Shown here piece after piece: positions 9,571 through 17,839 of a stretch of DNA of 64,000 bases. Position numbers and translations under genes: made by a program. The notes below the pieces were generated by a model, which was given only the letters and a program-made list of their open reading frames with translations, did not search any database and had not been told where the DNA came from. The stretch is from Methanofollis liminatans DSM 4140 (GTDB taxonomy: Archaea; Halobacteriota; Methanomicrobia; Methanomicrobiales; Methanofollaceae), in assembly GCF_000275865.1 (NCBI RefSeq), contig NZ_CM001555.1, positions 1,948,967-2,012,966 of the forward strand, read 5' to 3'. Each line of letters begins with the position of its first letter. Positions within the stretch are counted from its first letter, which is position 1.

Positions 9571-10461
9571 TCAGACGCGATCGGCCGCAGCCCAGAGCCG
9601 GTGCGCCACGGCGAGCACCTGGCCGGTGTGCCTGAAGTCCACGAGCCAGCGGTGGGGGATGGCGACGAGGCCGTAATGGGCCCCGGCAAGGGCCCCGGCA
9701 ATCGCACCGACCGTATCGGCATCCCCGCCCAGGTTGACAGCCCGGACAAGGGTCTGTTCGAAGGTCTCCGAACCCATGAAGACGGCAAGCGCGCAGTGGG
9801 TGGAGAGGACGGCGTCGAGAGAGGGCTCGAGCGGCCAGGCATGGAAGTCGCCGAACCGCTCGATAACCTCGTCACTCTCACAGGAGTCAAGGGCACGGCA
9901 GAACGCCTGCATTTTCGAGGTGCCCCGACACATTTCAGAGATCATCCGGTTCACAAATACCGAACACTCCCCTGCGATGCAGTCATAATGGGTAAGGGCC
10001 GAGCAGGCGAGGCTGGTCTCGCGCACTGCAGGCGGGGAATAGAAAATACCGATTGGCGGGCCACGCATCACACTTCCATTTGTTCTGCTCCCCTTGTTAT
10101 GGATATGAGCGATCCTTGCCGCCTCATCAGGCCGCACGCCCTCGCGGATGAGAGAGAAGACCATCCGTGAGGTCGGCCCATAGTATGCGGGCTCCTGTTC
10201 AAAGCCGGCAATAAGGCGAGATACGAAGTCTTCCGGGGAAAAGCCCCTGCAATGGACGAGCGATCGGGCGAGCCCCATGGCCTGCAGGGTGTCGTCGGTG
10301 TATTCGCCCCTGGAAACAGCGTGGATTCCGCCGCTCTGCATTTTTGTTACCTTTTTTTCCGGCGGGGGCAGCCCTTCGAGGGGCGCACCCAGAGCGTCCC
10401 CCACAGCAAGCCCAAGGAGCGTACCGGCAGCCTGAGCGAAGTGCGATATAAAGATCACCAA
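9571..10461 (-). CDS. ADP-ribosylglycohydrolase family protein
   Basis: Predicted Mg-dependent hydrolase that removes ADP-ribose from proteins, of the DraG/ARH superfamily. Metal-site motifs are present: GLAVGDALGAPLE near the start, EYTDDTLQ (about 53-60) and the C-terminal GGDADTVGAIAGALAGA. The length of 296 residues is usual. The start is TTG at 10461 or GTG at 10458; a SD-like GGTGATC overlaps the first codons, and a TATA-like AAATACATTTTT (about 10484-10497) would give a leaderless mRNA at the TTG. No DraT-like transferase is seen nearby, so the target is unknown. Confidence 0.88.
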   Translation of the reverse strand: MVIFISHFAQAAGTLLGLAVGDALGAPLEGLPPPEKKVTKMQSGGIHAVSRGEYTDDTLQAMGLARSLVHCRGFSPEDFVSRLIAGFEQEPAYYGPTSRMVFSLIREGVRPDEAARIAHIHNKGSRTNGSVMRGPPIGIFYSPPAVRETSLACSALTHYDCIAGECSVFVNRMISEMCRGTSKMQAFCRALDSCESDEVIERFGDFHAWPLEPSLDAVLSTHCALAVFMGSETFEQTLVRAVNLGGDADTVGAIAGALAGAHYGLVAIPHRWLVDFRHTGQVLAVAHRLWAAADRV

Positions 10462-10464
10462 TAA

Positions 10465-10472
10465 GGTATATC
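10465..10472 (+). promoter_or_regulatory. TATA box of the UPF0058-elp3 operon
   Basis: GGTATATC lies about 45 bases before the GTG at 10513. Transcription would start near 10495, which leaves GGTGATT (10504-10510) in the leader as a ribosome binding site. Confidence 0.5.
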
Positions 10473-10512
10473 AATCGGGGAAAAAATGTATTTTTTGACG
10501 TTAGGTGATTGC

Positions 10513-10785
10513 GTGCAGAAGGAAGAATTGCTCCACGTGCATATGCTCCTGATGCATATCAGGAAGTATTATGAGACAACTACAGGAGAGGAGGTCTATA
10601 CCCCCGACTACGATCTTCTCGGTGTCTCCCCGGCCCACATTCATAAAAACAAAGTCTCCCACAAAAAAGCCATTCTTGCACTCGGTGAAGACCTCATCCA
10701 CCAGCTGCGGACATCCCCACATCTCCAGCAGGTGGAGTACCCCCACAAAGCCACCCATAATGAGGGTATAGTACAAGAACATTAG
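10513..10785 (+). CDS. UPF0058 family protein
   Basis: A 90-residue archaeal protein starting MQKEELLHVHMLLMHIRKYYE, the hallmark of UPF0058, with HKNKVSHKKAI further on. It has no assigned function; it is helical and histidine-rich. The frame is open to 10486, but GTG at 10513 is the likely start because GGTGATT sits at 10504-10510 and the conserved family N-terminus begins exactly here. elp3 starts three bases after its stop, so it heads the elp3-priS operon. Confidence 0.87.
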   Translation: MQKEELLHVHMLLMHIRKYYETTTGEEVYTPDYDLLGVSPAHIHKNKVSHKKAILALGEDLIHQLRTSPHLQQVEYPHKATHNEGIVQEH

Positions 10786-10788
10786 ACA

Positions 10789-12363
10789 ATGGATGACGTC
10801 GACCTCTGCCGGGAGATCATCTCCCGGATCTCTTCTGATTCGTGCAGCCCTGCCGATCTTCAGCGGGTCAAGATTGCAGTCTGCCGCGCGTACAGGGTGG
10901 CTGCCATCCCGAAAAACTCGGCGATTCTTGCAGCCGCAACTCCGGACGAGGCGCGGGCCCTCAGGAAAATCCTCATGGTAAAGCCGACGCGGACGCTCTC
11001 AGGCGTCGCACCGGTGGCGGTAATGACCTCTCCGGCACCATGCCCGCACGGGAAATGCCTCCCCTGCCCTGGCGGGCCCGACCACCCCTTCCAGTCCCCC
11101 CAGAGTTATACAGGGCAGGAGCCCGCCGCCCTCCGCGGCGCCCAGAACGAATATGATCCCTGCCGCCAGGTCGAGGCGAGACTCTCGCAGTTCGAGGCGC
11201 TCGGCCACCATGTGGACAAGGCCGAGCTGATCGTGATGGGCGGGACGATCACCGCCCGCACCCCCCAGTATCAGGAATGGTTCGTCACATCCTGCGTCCA
11301 TGCGATGAACTCTTATCGCAGTGCCGAACAAAGCCCTCTCCCCCCAAGAGACGAGGTCTTTACCGCAAACGAGACGGCAGCCGTCCGCTGCATCGCCACG
11401 ACCTTCGAGACCCGGCCTGACTGGTGCAGGGAGGAGCATATCGCCGGGATGCTCGACCTCGGGGTGACGAAGGTCGAACTCGGCGTCCAGCACACTGAAG
11501 ACGACATCCTCGCCTTCAACCGCCGGGGGTGCACGGTGGCCGACGCCGTCGGGGCGAACACGATGCTGCGGGACGCCGGGATCAAGGTTGGTTTCCATAT
11601 CATGCCAAACCTTCCCGGGAGCACGATAGAAGAGGACCGGGAGATGTTCCGGACCCTCTTCGCCGATGAACGATTCCGCCCGGATTTTCTGAAGATTTAC
11701 CCGACGCTGGTCACGCCGGGGTCTGAAATCGAGGCGCTCTGGCAGCGGGGGGAGTACGCACCCTACCCTGAGGAGGCGCTCGTGGACCTGATTGCATATG
11801 CAAAATCGCTCCTCCCGGAGTACGTCCGTCTCCAGCGGGTGCAGCGCGACATCCCGGCGCGGCTGATCGTCGCAGGGTCACGCCACTCGAACTTCAGGCA
11901 GCTGGCGCAGGAGCAACTCCGCCAGAACGGCGGCGAGTGCCGGTGCATCAGGTGCCGCGAGGCCGGACGCCGGCCTTCAGAGGCCGAAGCCTCGATCCAT
12001 GATCTCGTCTACCGCTGTTGCGGCGGCGAGGAACATTTTATCCAGGCGGAGGCTGGAGACACCCTTATAGGATTTGCACGCCTCCGGTACCCCGGAGAGA
12101 CCTTCAGGCACGAGCTTGAGGGTGCGGCCCTGCTCAGGGAGCTGCACGTCTATGGAATGATGGTGCCCCTCGGCGAGAGCGGAGAGGAAGGAGAGTACCA
12201 GCACCGCAGGTTTGGAAAAGAACTTCTTTTCAGAGCGGAAGAGACGGCAAGGAGTGCAGGATGGGAGAGGATCGCCGTCAACAGCGGGATCGGCGTCCGC
12301 CCCTACTACCGGGGGCAGGGCTATGAACGCGAAGGGCCATATATGGTAAAGAGGCTGAGATGA
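10789..12363 (+). CDS. elp3: Elp3 tRNA uridine-34 carboxymethylation enzyme (radical SAM/GNAT)
   Basis: Modifies U34 in the tRNA anticodon (cm5U-type derivatives). The 524-residue protein carries the radical SAM block with the Fe-S cysteines in PCPHGKCLPCPGG (about residues 84-96), the GGTIT and GVQHTEDD segments, and a C-terminal GNAT acetyltransferase domain with the cofactor loop near HRRFGKELLFRAEE (about 465-478) and the ending YYRGQGYEREGPYMVK. Its stop overlaps the priS ATG (ATGA). Confidence 0.96.
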   Translation: MDDVDLCREIISRISSDSCSPADLQRVKIAVCRAYRVAAIPKNSAILAAATPDEARALRKILMVKPTRTLSGVAPVAVMTSPAPCPHGKCLPCPGGPDHPFQSPQSYTGQEPAALRGAQNEYDPCRQVEARLSQFEALGHHVDKAELIVMGGTITARTPQYQEWFVTSCVHAMNSYRSAEQSPLPPRDEVFTANETAAVRCIATTFETRPDWCREEHIAGMLDLGVTKVELGVQHTEDDILAFNRRGCTVADAVGANTMLRDAGIKVGFHIMPNLPGSTIEEDREMFRTLFADERFRPDFLKIYPTLVTPGSEIEALWQRGEYAPYPEEALVDLIAYAKSLLPEYVRLQRVQRDIPARLIVAGSRHSNFRQLAQEQLRQNGGECRCIRCREAGRRPSEAEASIHDLVYRCCGGEEHFIQAEAGDTLIGFARLRYPGETFRHELEGAALLRELHVYGMMVPLGESGEEGEYQHRRFGKELLFRAEETARSAGWERIAVNSGIGVRPYYRGQGYEREGPYMVKRLR

Positions 12364-13505
12364 AACCTGCAACCCTGGAATTCGTCAGGCAACGCTTCAG
12401 ATCGTATTACCGGGACAGTTACCTCGCCGCACCTCCGTCCCTCCCCCAGAGGGAGTGGGGATTCATCTTCTTCGATCAGAAGCCCGAGGTGCGGATGCGG
12501 CGGCACCTGGGTTTCGGCTCCCGCGAGGAGTGCCACGAATATATCAGGTCGATGGCGCCGGCGCACGCCTACTACTCCACGGCCTATTATGCAAACCCGG
12601 GTGCGGGCACGATGGGAGAGAAGGGGTGGAGCGGCGCCGATCTCATCTTCGACATCGATGCAGACCATCTTTTCACCTCCATGAAGGGGATCACCTATGA
12701 CGTGATGCTGGGGCGCGCAAAGGACGAGACGGAAAAACTCGTCGCCATGCTCACCGACGAACTCGGGTTCTCTCCAAAGATGATCACCGCCGTCTTTTCG
12801 GGAGGGCGGGGCTACCATGTCCATGTGCGCGATCACCGGGTCCTCGCATGGGGGAGCGGCGAGCGCCGCGAGATCGTCGACTACCTCTGCGGCACCGGGA
12901 TGGAACCGCAACTCCTCTTCGACACCGGCGATAACGGCGGGTGGCAGGGGCGGTTTGCCGGCGCCCTCCGGGAGTACGCCCGCACTCTGCTGGCCGACGG
13001 GAGAGGGGGCGCGGAGAAGAAGCTCTGTGCCATGGACGGTATCGGAAAAAAGTACGCCGGACGGTTTCTCTCGGCCCTTGAAGCGGCCGATGAGGATCTC
13101 AAGGCAGGAAAAGTGCCCCGTGCGGTGCTCTCATCCCCGGCCCTCCGGACCCTTCTCTCACCCGAGGGAGGAGAACTCCTCCAGAGGATCAAAGAGCGCG
13201 GGGCGGCGGTCGACGAACCGGTGACAACCGATATAAAACGGCTGATCAGGATGCCTACCTCCCTCCACGGCGGGAGCGGGCTGCGGGTCGTCGAGGTGCC
13301 GCTCAGGGATCTCCCCTCCTTCGATCCCCTCGAGGACGCCGTCGTCTTCGGCGATCGCGAGGTGAAGATCGACGCAGCCTTCGACCTCTCCGTCCCGATG
13401 CTTGGAAACATGTATCCGATACGGAAAGGCCAGAACCTCATTCCGGAGGCCGTGGCGGTCTACCTCTGCTGCCGCGGGATCGCCGAGTACGGGGGGTCTG
13501 CATAA
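12360..13505 (+). CDS. priS: DNA primase small (catalytic) subunit PriS
   Basis: Synthesises RNA/DNA primers together with PriL. The catalytic acidic motif is visible as IFDIDADHL (about 95-103). FSGGRGYHVHV (about 146-156) forms the second active-site block, and LIRMPTSLHGGSGL is the third (about 295-308). The length of 381 residues is normal. The gene overlaps elp3 by 4 bases and gins51 by 1 base, which indicates tight coupling. No priL is in the window. Confidence 0.96.
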   Translation: MKPATLEFVRQRFRSYYRDSYLAAPPSLPQREWGFIFFDQKPEVRMRRHLGFGSREECHEYIRSMAPAHAYYSTAYYANPGAGTMGEKGWSGADLIFDIDADHLFTSMKGITYDVMLGRAKDETEKLVAMLTDELGFSPKMITAVFSGGRGYHVHVRDHRVLAWGSGERREIVDYLCGTGMEPQLLFDTGDNGGWQGRFAGALREYARTLLADGRGGAEKKLCAMDGIGKKYAGRFLSALEAADEDLKAGKVPRAVLSSPALRTLLSPEGGELLQRIKERGAAVDEPVTTDIKRLIRMPTSLHGGSGLRVVEVPLRDLPSFDPLEDAVVFGDREVKIDAAFDLSVPMLGNMYPIRKGQNLIPEAVAVYLCCRGIAEYGGSA

Positions 13506-14194
13506 TGGATCTCGACGATCTGCGGATCATCGTCTGGAATGAGCGCGAGAGCGGGAAACTCTCCGAGGTTCCAGCAGAACTTTTTGCAACGGGCAGGGCC
13601 TCACTCAAAGAGATCCAGAACGAGATCCATGCAATCGGGGATCCCTTCTCAGAAAACGGTGCCGTGTTGCAGGACCGCTACCACAGCATAAAAGAGACGT
13701 TGAGCACCATCGTCAAACTCCGCCTCAAAAAGATCCTGAAGCTTGCTGAGGCGCAGATCGAAGGGGGCTATCTGGACCGGGACGAGATGAAGACGATGCT
13801 CCCGCAGGAACGGGCAATGTTCGATGCAGTCCGCCAGGAGATCGCCCTCTGCCGCGACCAGATGCTTGAGGGGGCGGCCGGGGCGAGCGCACCCGCCGAA
13901 AAGGCAAAAGAGCCCGGGCCCTTCAGTGAGAGGGAGGGGGAAGATGAGGCCTTCGTTTCGTTCGTGGAAGAGGTCTTCAAGGAAGAGGAGGAGAAACGGG
14001 CCGCAGCGGCACCGGTGCAGACGACACCGGGTGACGTCTCCCTTGTCCTCGTCAATGAGGGGATCCCGCCGTTCATGGGTCTGGACGGCCGGACCTATGC
14101 CCTGGAGGCCGGAGACCTTGTCACGCTCCCGAAAGGGAACGCCGGGGTGCTCGGCGAACGCAACATAGCCTTAAATATAAGGCTTATCAAATAA
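13505..14194 (+). CDS. gins51: GINS complex subunit (Gins51/Gins15 type)
   Basis: Component of the archaeal replicative helicase complex (Cdc45/RecJ-MCM-GINS). The 229-residue protein has an N-terminal helical A domain (about 1-120), an acidic linker and a C-terminal beta-rich B domain beginning near VLVNEGIPPFMGLDGRTY and ending LGERNIALNI. That A-then-B order defines the Gins51 type. Placement right after priS supports the assignment. An inverted repeat GCCTTA-AATA-TAAGGC (14168-14183) lies in its last codons and may contribute promoter or mRNA-processing signals for the ribosomal genes downstream. Confidence 0.85.
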   Translation: MDLDDLRIIVWNERESGKLSEVPAELFATGRASLKEIQNEIHAIGDPFSENGAVLQDRYHSIKETLSTIVKLRLKKILKLAEAQIEGGYLDRDEMKTMLPQERAMFDAVRQEIALCRDQMLEGAAGASAPAEKAKEPGPFSEREGEDEAFVSFVEEVFKEEEEKRAAAAPVQTTPGDVSLVLVNEGIPPFMGLDGRTYALEAGDLVTLPKGNAGVLGERNIALNIRLIK

Positions 14195-14348
14195 TACAGG
14201 TATTCGAGAGAATGGCTCCGGAGTGTGCATGAGGGAGAAATTCGGCAAATACTGCCAGAAATTACCGATCCCAGAAAAATCATGCATATTCCGGTGCTGC
14301 CGCTCTGGCCCGCACCGGGCTGCATAAACATCGTGAGGGGCTTATTTC

Positions 14349-14627
14349 ATGAAGATGCCAGCAAAGTTCAGGGCCTACTGCCCACACTGCAGATCGCACG
14401 AGATCCAGGAAGTTGAAAAGGTAAAGAAGGGGCGGACCAGCCACCTGCACTGGATCGACCGGCAGAAGGCGCGGAGAGGCAAAGTCGGAAACATGGGCAA
14501 GTTCTCCAAGGTACCCGGCGGCGACAAGCCGACCAAGAGGGTGAACGTCAGATACCGCTGCACAAAATGCGGTAAGGCGCACCTCCGTGCGGGCTGGAGA
14601 GCAGGCAAATTTGAGATTGTGGAGTGA
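14349..14627 (+). CDS. rpl44e: 50S ribosomal protein L44e
   Basis: Zinc-ribbon protein of the large subunit, near the E site. It is 92 residues with the two knuckles CPHC (about 11-14) and CTKC (about 73-76) and a basic middle. It is preceded by a 154-base gap after gins51. The AUG at 14349 has GAGGGG about 10 bases upstream; an internal ATG two codons later is an alternative. It heads the translation half of the operon. Confidence 0.97.
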   Translation: MKMPAKFRAYCPHCRSHEIQEVEKVKKGRTSHLHWIDRQKARRGKVGNMGKFSKVPGGDKPTKRVNVRYRCTKCGKAHLRAGWRAGKFEIVE

Positions 14628-14633
14628 GAGATA

Positions 14634-14822
14634 ATGGTACGTCAGCACCGCGAGAACAGGAGCAAATTTTACCGGGTCAAGTGCCCGGACTGCGAGAATG
14701 AACAGGTGATCTTTGAGAAGGCCAGCACCGTCGTGGACTGCGCGGTCTGCGGGCATGTGCTCGCTGAGCCGACCGGCGGAAAGGCCGTCATCAAGGCGGA
14801 AATCAAAGCAGAACTCCAGTGA
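14634..14822 (+). CDS. rps27e: 30S ribosomal protein S27e
   Basis: A 62-residue zinc-ribbon protein of the small subunit. The knuckles are CPDC (about 18-21) and CAVC (about 37-40). It begins 6 bases after rpl44e and sits in the conserved archaeal order L44e-S27e-aIF2alpha-Nop10. Confidence 0.96.
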   Translation: MVRQHRENRSKFYRVKCPDCENEQVIFEKASTVVDCAVCGHVLAEPTGGKAVIKAEIKAELQ

Positions 14823-14831
14823 GACAGTTAG

Positions 14832-15620
14832 ATGCACGAGATTAATGAATGGCCGGAGGAGGGCGAACTCGTCGTCTGCACGGTTGAGGACGTCAAAGAC
14901 TTCGTGGCATTTGTGCGTCTGGACGAATACGAGAACAAAAAAGGACTCATCCATATCTCCGAGATCGCCACCGGCTGGATCAAATATATCCGTGATTTTG
15001 TCCGTGAAGGCCAGAAAATCGTCTGCAAGGTCCTCAACGTCGATACCGACAGGGGTCATATCGACCTCTCCTTAAAGGATGTCAACGAGCACCAGCGCCG
15101 CGAGAAGATCCAGGAGTGGAAGAACGAGCAGAAGGCCGAGAAATGGATTGGTTTTGTCGCCGAGGCGACCGGAACCGAACCGCACGCCGTCAAGGAGGCA
15201 TTCTACACCCATTTCGGGCTCCTCTACCCCGCATTTGAGGAGATCGTCACAGAAGGCGACGCCGCCCTGAAGAAGTTCGGCTTCTCAAAGAGTGTTAACG
15301 AAGCCCTCAAGACGGTTGCCGCGGAGAACGTGAAGATATCGAAGGTGACGATCACCGGCACCCTCGTCCTCACGTCCATGAAGCCGGACGGCGTCAACAT
15401 CATTCGCCGCGCCCTCAGGAGCGCACAGCCGAAGATCGATGACGTGGAGATCGATCTCACCTATCTGGGTGCACCGAACTACCGGATCAAAGTCACCGCA
15501 CCGGATTATAAACGGGGTGAGCGGGCGATCGAGAAGGCAGCGAAGGCCGCGATCGGCGTCATGGAGCGTGCAGGCGACGCCGCAAAATTCGTGAGAAAGC
15601 AGAAGGCAAAGAGTGCATGA
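14832..15620 (+). CDS. aif2a: Translation initiation factor 2 subunit alpha
   Basis: Alpha subunit of the heterotrimeric aIF2 that brings initiator Met-tRNA to the small subunit. The 262 residues comprise an N-terminal S1/OB RNA-binding domain (about 1-85, with FVAFVRLDEYENKKGLIHISEI and HIDLSLKDV), a helical middle and a C-terminal alpha/beta domain that contacts the gamma subunit. The stop overlaps the nop10 ATG. Confidence 0.96.
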   Translation: MHEINEWPEEGELVVCTVEDVKDFVAFVRLDEYENKKGLIHISEIATGWIKYIRDFVREGQKIVCKVLNVDTDRGHIDLSLKDVNEHQRREKIQEWKNEQKAEKWIGFVAEATGTEPHAVKEAFYTHFGLLYPAFEEIVTEGDAALKKFGFSKSVNEALKTVAAENVKISKVTITGTLVLTSMKPDGVNIIRRALRSAQPKIDDVEIDLTYLGAPNYRIKVTAPDYKRGERAIEKAAKAAIGVMERAGDAAKFVRKQKAKSA

Positions 15621-15778
15621 GCGGGCGGATCCGGTACTGTGAGCGGGATCACCGCTATACTCTTTTTATCTGCTGTCCGGTCTGCGGAGAGCCGACACGG
15701 ACCGCCCATCCCGCGCGATATTCGCCTGAAGACCGCTACGGCGCCTACAGGAGAGAGGCACAATCATGGACGAGATAG
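15617..15778 (+). CDS. nop10: Ribosome biogenesis protein Nop10
   Basis: A 53-residue H/ACA ribonucleoprotein component needed with Cbf5 for RNA-guided pseudouridylation. Translation from ATG 15617 gives a protein starting MSGRIRYCERDHRYTL with a CPVC knuckle, then the family ending PARYSPEDRYGAYRRE. It overlaps aif2a by 4 bases and the following PAC2 gene by 13 bases. The order aIF2alpha-Nop10-PAC2 is conserved in archaea. Confidence 0.93.
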   Translation: MSGRIRYCERDHRYTLFICCPVCGEPTRTAHPARYSPEDRYGAYRREAQSWTR

Positions 15779-16509
15779 AGATCGAGTTCGATACCGATGA
15801 CGAGGTAAAGGCCGATGTGCTCGTCGAGGGCCTGCCAGGCATAGGACAGGTAGGCAAACTCGTCGTCGAGCACCTGATCCAGGAACTGAAAGCCGAGCGG
15901 ATCGTCGAGATCACCTCCATATTCTTCCCGCCGCAGGTGCTCATCGAGCCAGGCGGCGTTGTGCGCCTGCCGAACAACGAGATCTATCTCTGGAAAGGCA
16001 AAGAGCAGTCGATCGCCTTTCTGATCGGCGACTACCAGAGCACCTCGAACGAGGGGCACTACCTCCTCTGCGAGTCATATCTCGACGCGGCCGAGGAACT
16101 CGGCGTCAAACGGGTGTACACCCTCGGCGGCTACGGCGTCGGTCAGATCATCGATGAGCCGCGGGTGCTCGGGGCGGTGAACGACGATGACCTCGTCGCC
16201 GAGATCACGGCGGCAGGGGCAGTCATGACCGGCGGAGAGCCTGGCGGCATCGTCGGGGCGTCCGGCCTTCTTCTCGGCCTTGCAAAGCGCCACGGGATCG
16301 AGGGGGTCTGCCTGATGGGCGAGACCCCGGGCTACCTTGTCGACCCGAAGAGCGCCACCGAGGTGCTCACCGTCCTCTCCAGACTTCTCGGGATCAGGGT
16401 CGATCCGGCGCGGCTTGCCGAGCACGCCGCGGAGATGGAGAAGATCCTGGAGAAGTACCAGGAGATCGAGAAGGGCCACGAAGAGGAGTCCCTCAACTAC
16501 ATCGGGTAA
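15766..16509 (+). CDS. PAC2-family proteasome assembly chaperone homologue
   Basis: A 247-residue protein of the PAC2/PbaB-like family, proposed to help assemble archaeal 20S proteasomes or related complexes. The family blocks are VLVEGLPGIGQVGKLVVEHLI (about 18-38), the IFFPPQV segment and GGYGVGQ, with a C-terminal coiled coil (EKILEKYQEIEKGHEEES). It overlaps nop10 and is followed after 2 bases by the EndoQ-like gene. Confidence 0.9.
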   Translation: MDEIEIEFDTDDEVKADVLVEGLPGIGQVGKLVVEHLIQELKAERIVEITSIFFPPQVLIEPGGVVRLPNNEIYLWKGKEQSIAFLIGDYQSTSNEGHYLLCESYLDAAEELGVKRVYTLGGYGVGQIIDEPRVLGAVNDDDLVAEITAAGAVMTGGEPGGIVGASGLLLGLAKRHGIEGVCLMGETPGYLVDPKSATEVLTVLSRLLGIRVDPARLAEHAAEMEKILEKYQEIEKGHEEESLNYIG

Positions 16510-16511
16510 AT

Positions 16512-17630
16512 ATGGACGTCTACGCCGACCTCCATATCCACTCACCCTTTTCTATGGCGACCTCCCCGGCGGTTTCGCCCTCTTCGCTCCTTGCTGGCGC
16601 CGCCATCAAGGGGATCGGCGTGCTCGGGAGCGGGGACGCCCTCCACCCTGAATGGCGGCGCACCTGGGAGGCGTTCGAGAACAATGCCGGGATCGTCGTC
16701 CTGCCCACCGCCGAGGTCGAGGGGAAAGGACGCGTCCATCACCTCATCATCATGGAGGGGTTTGCGCAGTTCGCCGAACTCCATGGAAGCCTTGCCCCGC
16801 ATTCCCGGGACATCGCCACCTCAGGCCGCCCCCATGTAAAACTCACCGGCGAAGCGATCGCCGCGGTCGTCCACGACCTCGGCGGCCTGATCGGCCCGGC
16901 CCATGCCTTCACCCCATGGACCTCCCTGTATGCCGCCCATAACTCGGTTGCCTCCTGCTACGGGGAAGAGCCGATTGATTTTCTTGAACTCGGCCTCTCG
17001 GCCGATTCGTCCTACGGGGCCGGGATCCCTGACCTCGACGGCGTGCCCTTCCTCACGAACTCAGACGCCCACTCTGTTCACCCGACAAAACTCGGGCGGG
17101 AGTTCAACCGTCTCGACGTCGCAGGGGCAACGCCGAAGGCCGCCTTCGATGCCGTGCGGCAGGGACGGATCACCCTGAACGCCGGGTTTTTCCCGGAGGA
17201 GGGGAAGTACAACCGGACCGCCTGCACCCGGTGCTACCGCCAGTACACCCTCGAAGAGGCCGCAGCTGCCGGGTGGACCTGTCCGGACGACGGCGGTGCG
17301 ATCAAGAAAGGAGTCTGTGACCGGGCGCGGGAACTCGGCGGTATGCACGCCCCGCGGGATCGCCCGCCGTATTACCATGTGATCCCCCTGGGAGAGATCG
17401 TCAGGGTGGTCTGCGGCACATGCTCGGCCTTCACAAAGGGGGTTGAGGAGCGCTACCGGCGCCTCACCGACACACTCGGCACCGAGATCGCCATCCTCAC
17501 CGAGGTCCCAATCGACAGGATCGCCGCCATCGACCCCGCGGTCGCCGCCGGGATCGCCGCCTTCAGAGAGGGGCGGGTGGCACTCGTACCCGGTGGCGGC
17601 GGAAAATACGGCACCTTCACCCTGCCGTGA
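16512..17630 (+). CDS. PHP-domain nuclease of the EndoQ type (TIGR00375-like)
   Basis: The N-terminus YADLHIHSPFS is the first metal motif of a PHP phosphoesterase; further ligands lie in HPEW, AHAFTPW and NSDAHS. A zinc-ribbon region with CTRCYRQY (about 239-246), WTCPDDGGAIKKGVCDRA and CGTC follows, an arrangement known from archaeal endonuclease Q, which nicks 5' of uracil, hypoxanthine or xanthine in DNA. At 372 residues the length is compatible. Substrate activity is inferred from family resemblance. It ends the elp3-priS-ribosomal operon, and endonuclease V is also present in this window. Confidence 0.75.
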   Translation: MDVYADLHIHSPFSMATSPAVSPSSLLAGAAIKGIGVLGSGDALHPEWRRTWEAFENNAGIVVLPTAEVEGKGRVHHLIIMEGFAQFAELHGSLAPHSRDIATSGRPHVKLTGEAIAAVVHDLGGLIGPAHAFTPWTSLYAAHNSVASCYGEEPIDFLELGLSADSSYGAGIPDLDGVPFLTNSDAHSVHPTKLGREFNRLDVAGATPKAAFDAVRQGRITLNAGFFPEEGKYNRTACTRCYRQYTLEEAAAAGWTCPDDGGAIKKGVCDRARELGGMHAPRDRPPYYHVIPLGEIVRVVCGTCSAFTKGVEERYRRLTDTLGTEIAILTEVPIDRIAAIDPAVAAGIAAFREGRVALVPGGGGKYGTFTLP

Positions 17631-17784
17631 ATGCGCCCCTGCACCAAAGAGAAGCGATTTGAAGCGCCCTGCCGACCGGGAAAGTCCAGGGGGATCCAGG
17701 ATGTTCTACTCTTTTTTCTGCACTGACCAGCGATTGAAGCAGCAAACAAAAATCGCACAAAAGGGCCAATCTTAAATAGGCGTA

Positions 17785-17799
17785 CAGAGATATAAAATA
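17785..17799 (+). promoter_or_regulatory. TATA box of the cbiMNQO operon
   Basis: AGATATAAAATAAAG lies about 45 bases upstream of the cbiM ATG. Downstream of it a weak dyad (ACATT...AATATGT, about 17807-17825) falls near the predicted transcription start and could be an operator. No known archaeal cobalamin riboswitch pattern was seen. Confidence 0.5.
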
Positions 17800-17839
17800 A
17801 AGTTTACATTAAAACAAAATATGTTGTAGTGGTGTCATC

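Noticed and set aside
17631-17839. Cobalamin riboswitch or NikR site before cbiM
   Set aside because: No B12-box-like sequence and no GTATGA/TCATAC dyad could be found; only a weak AT-rich dyad.
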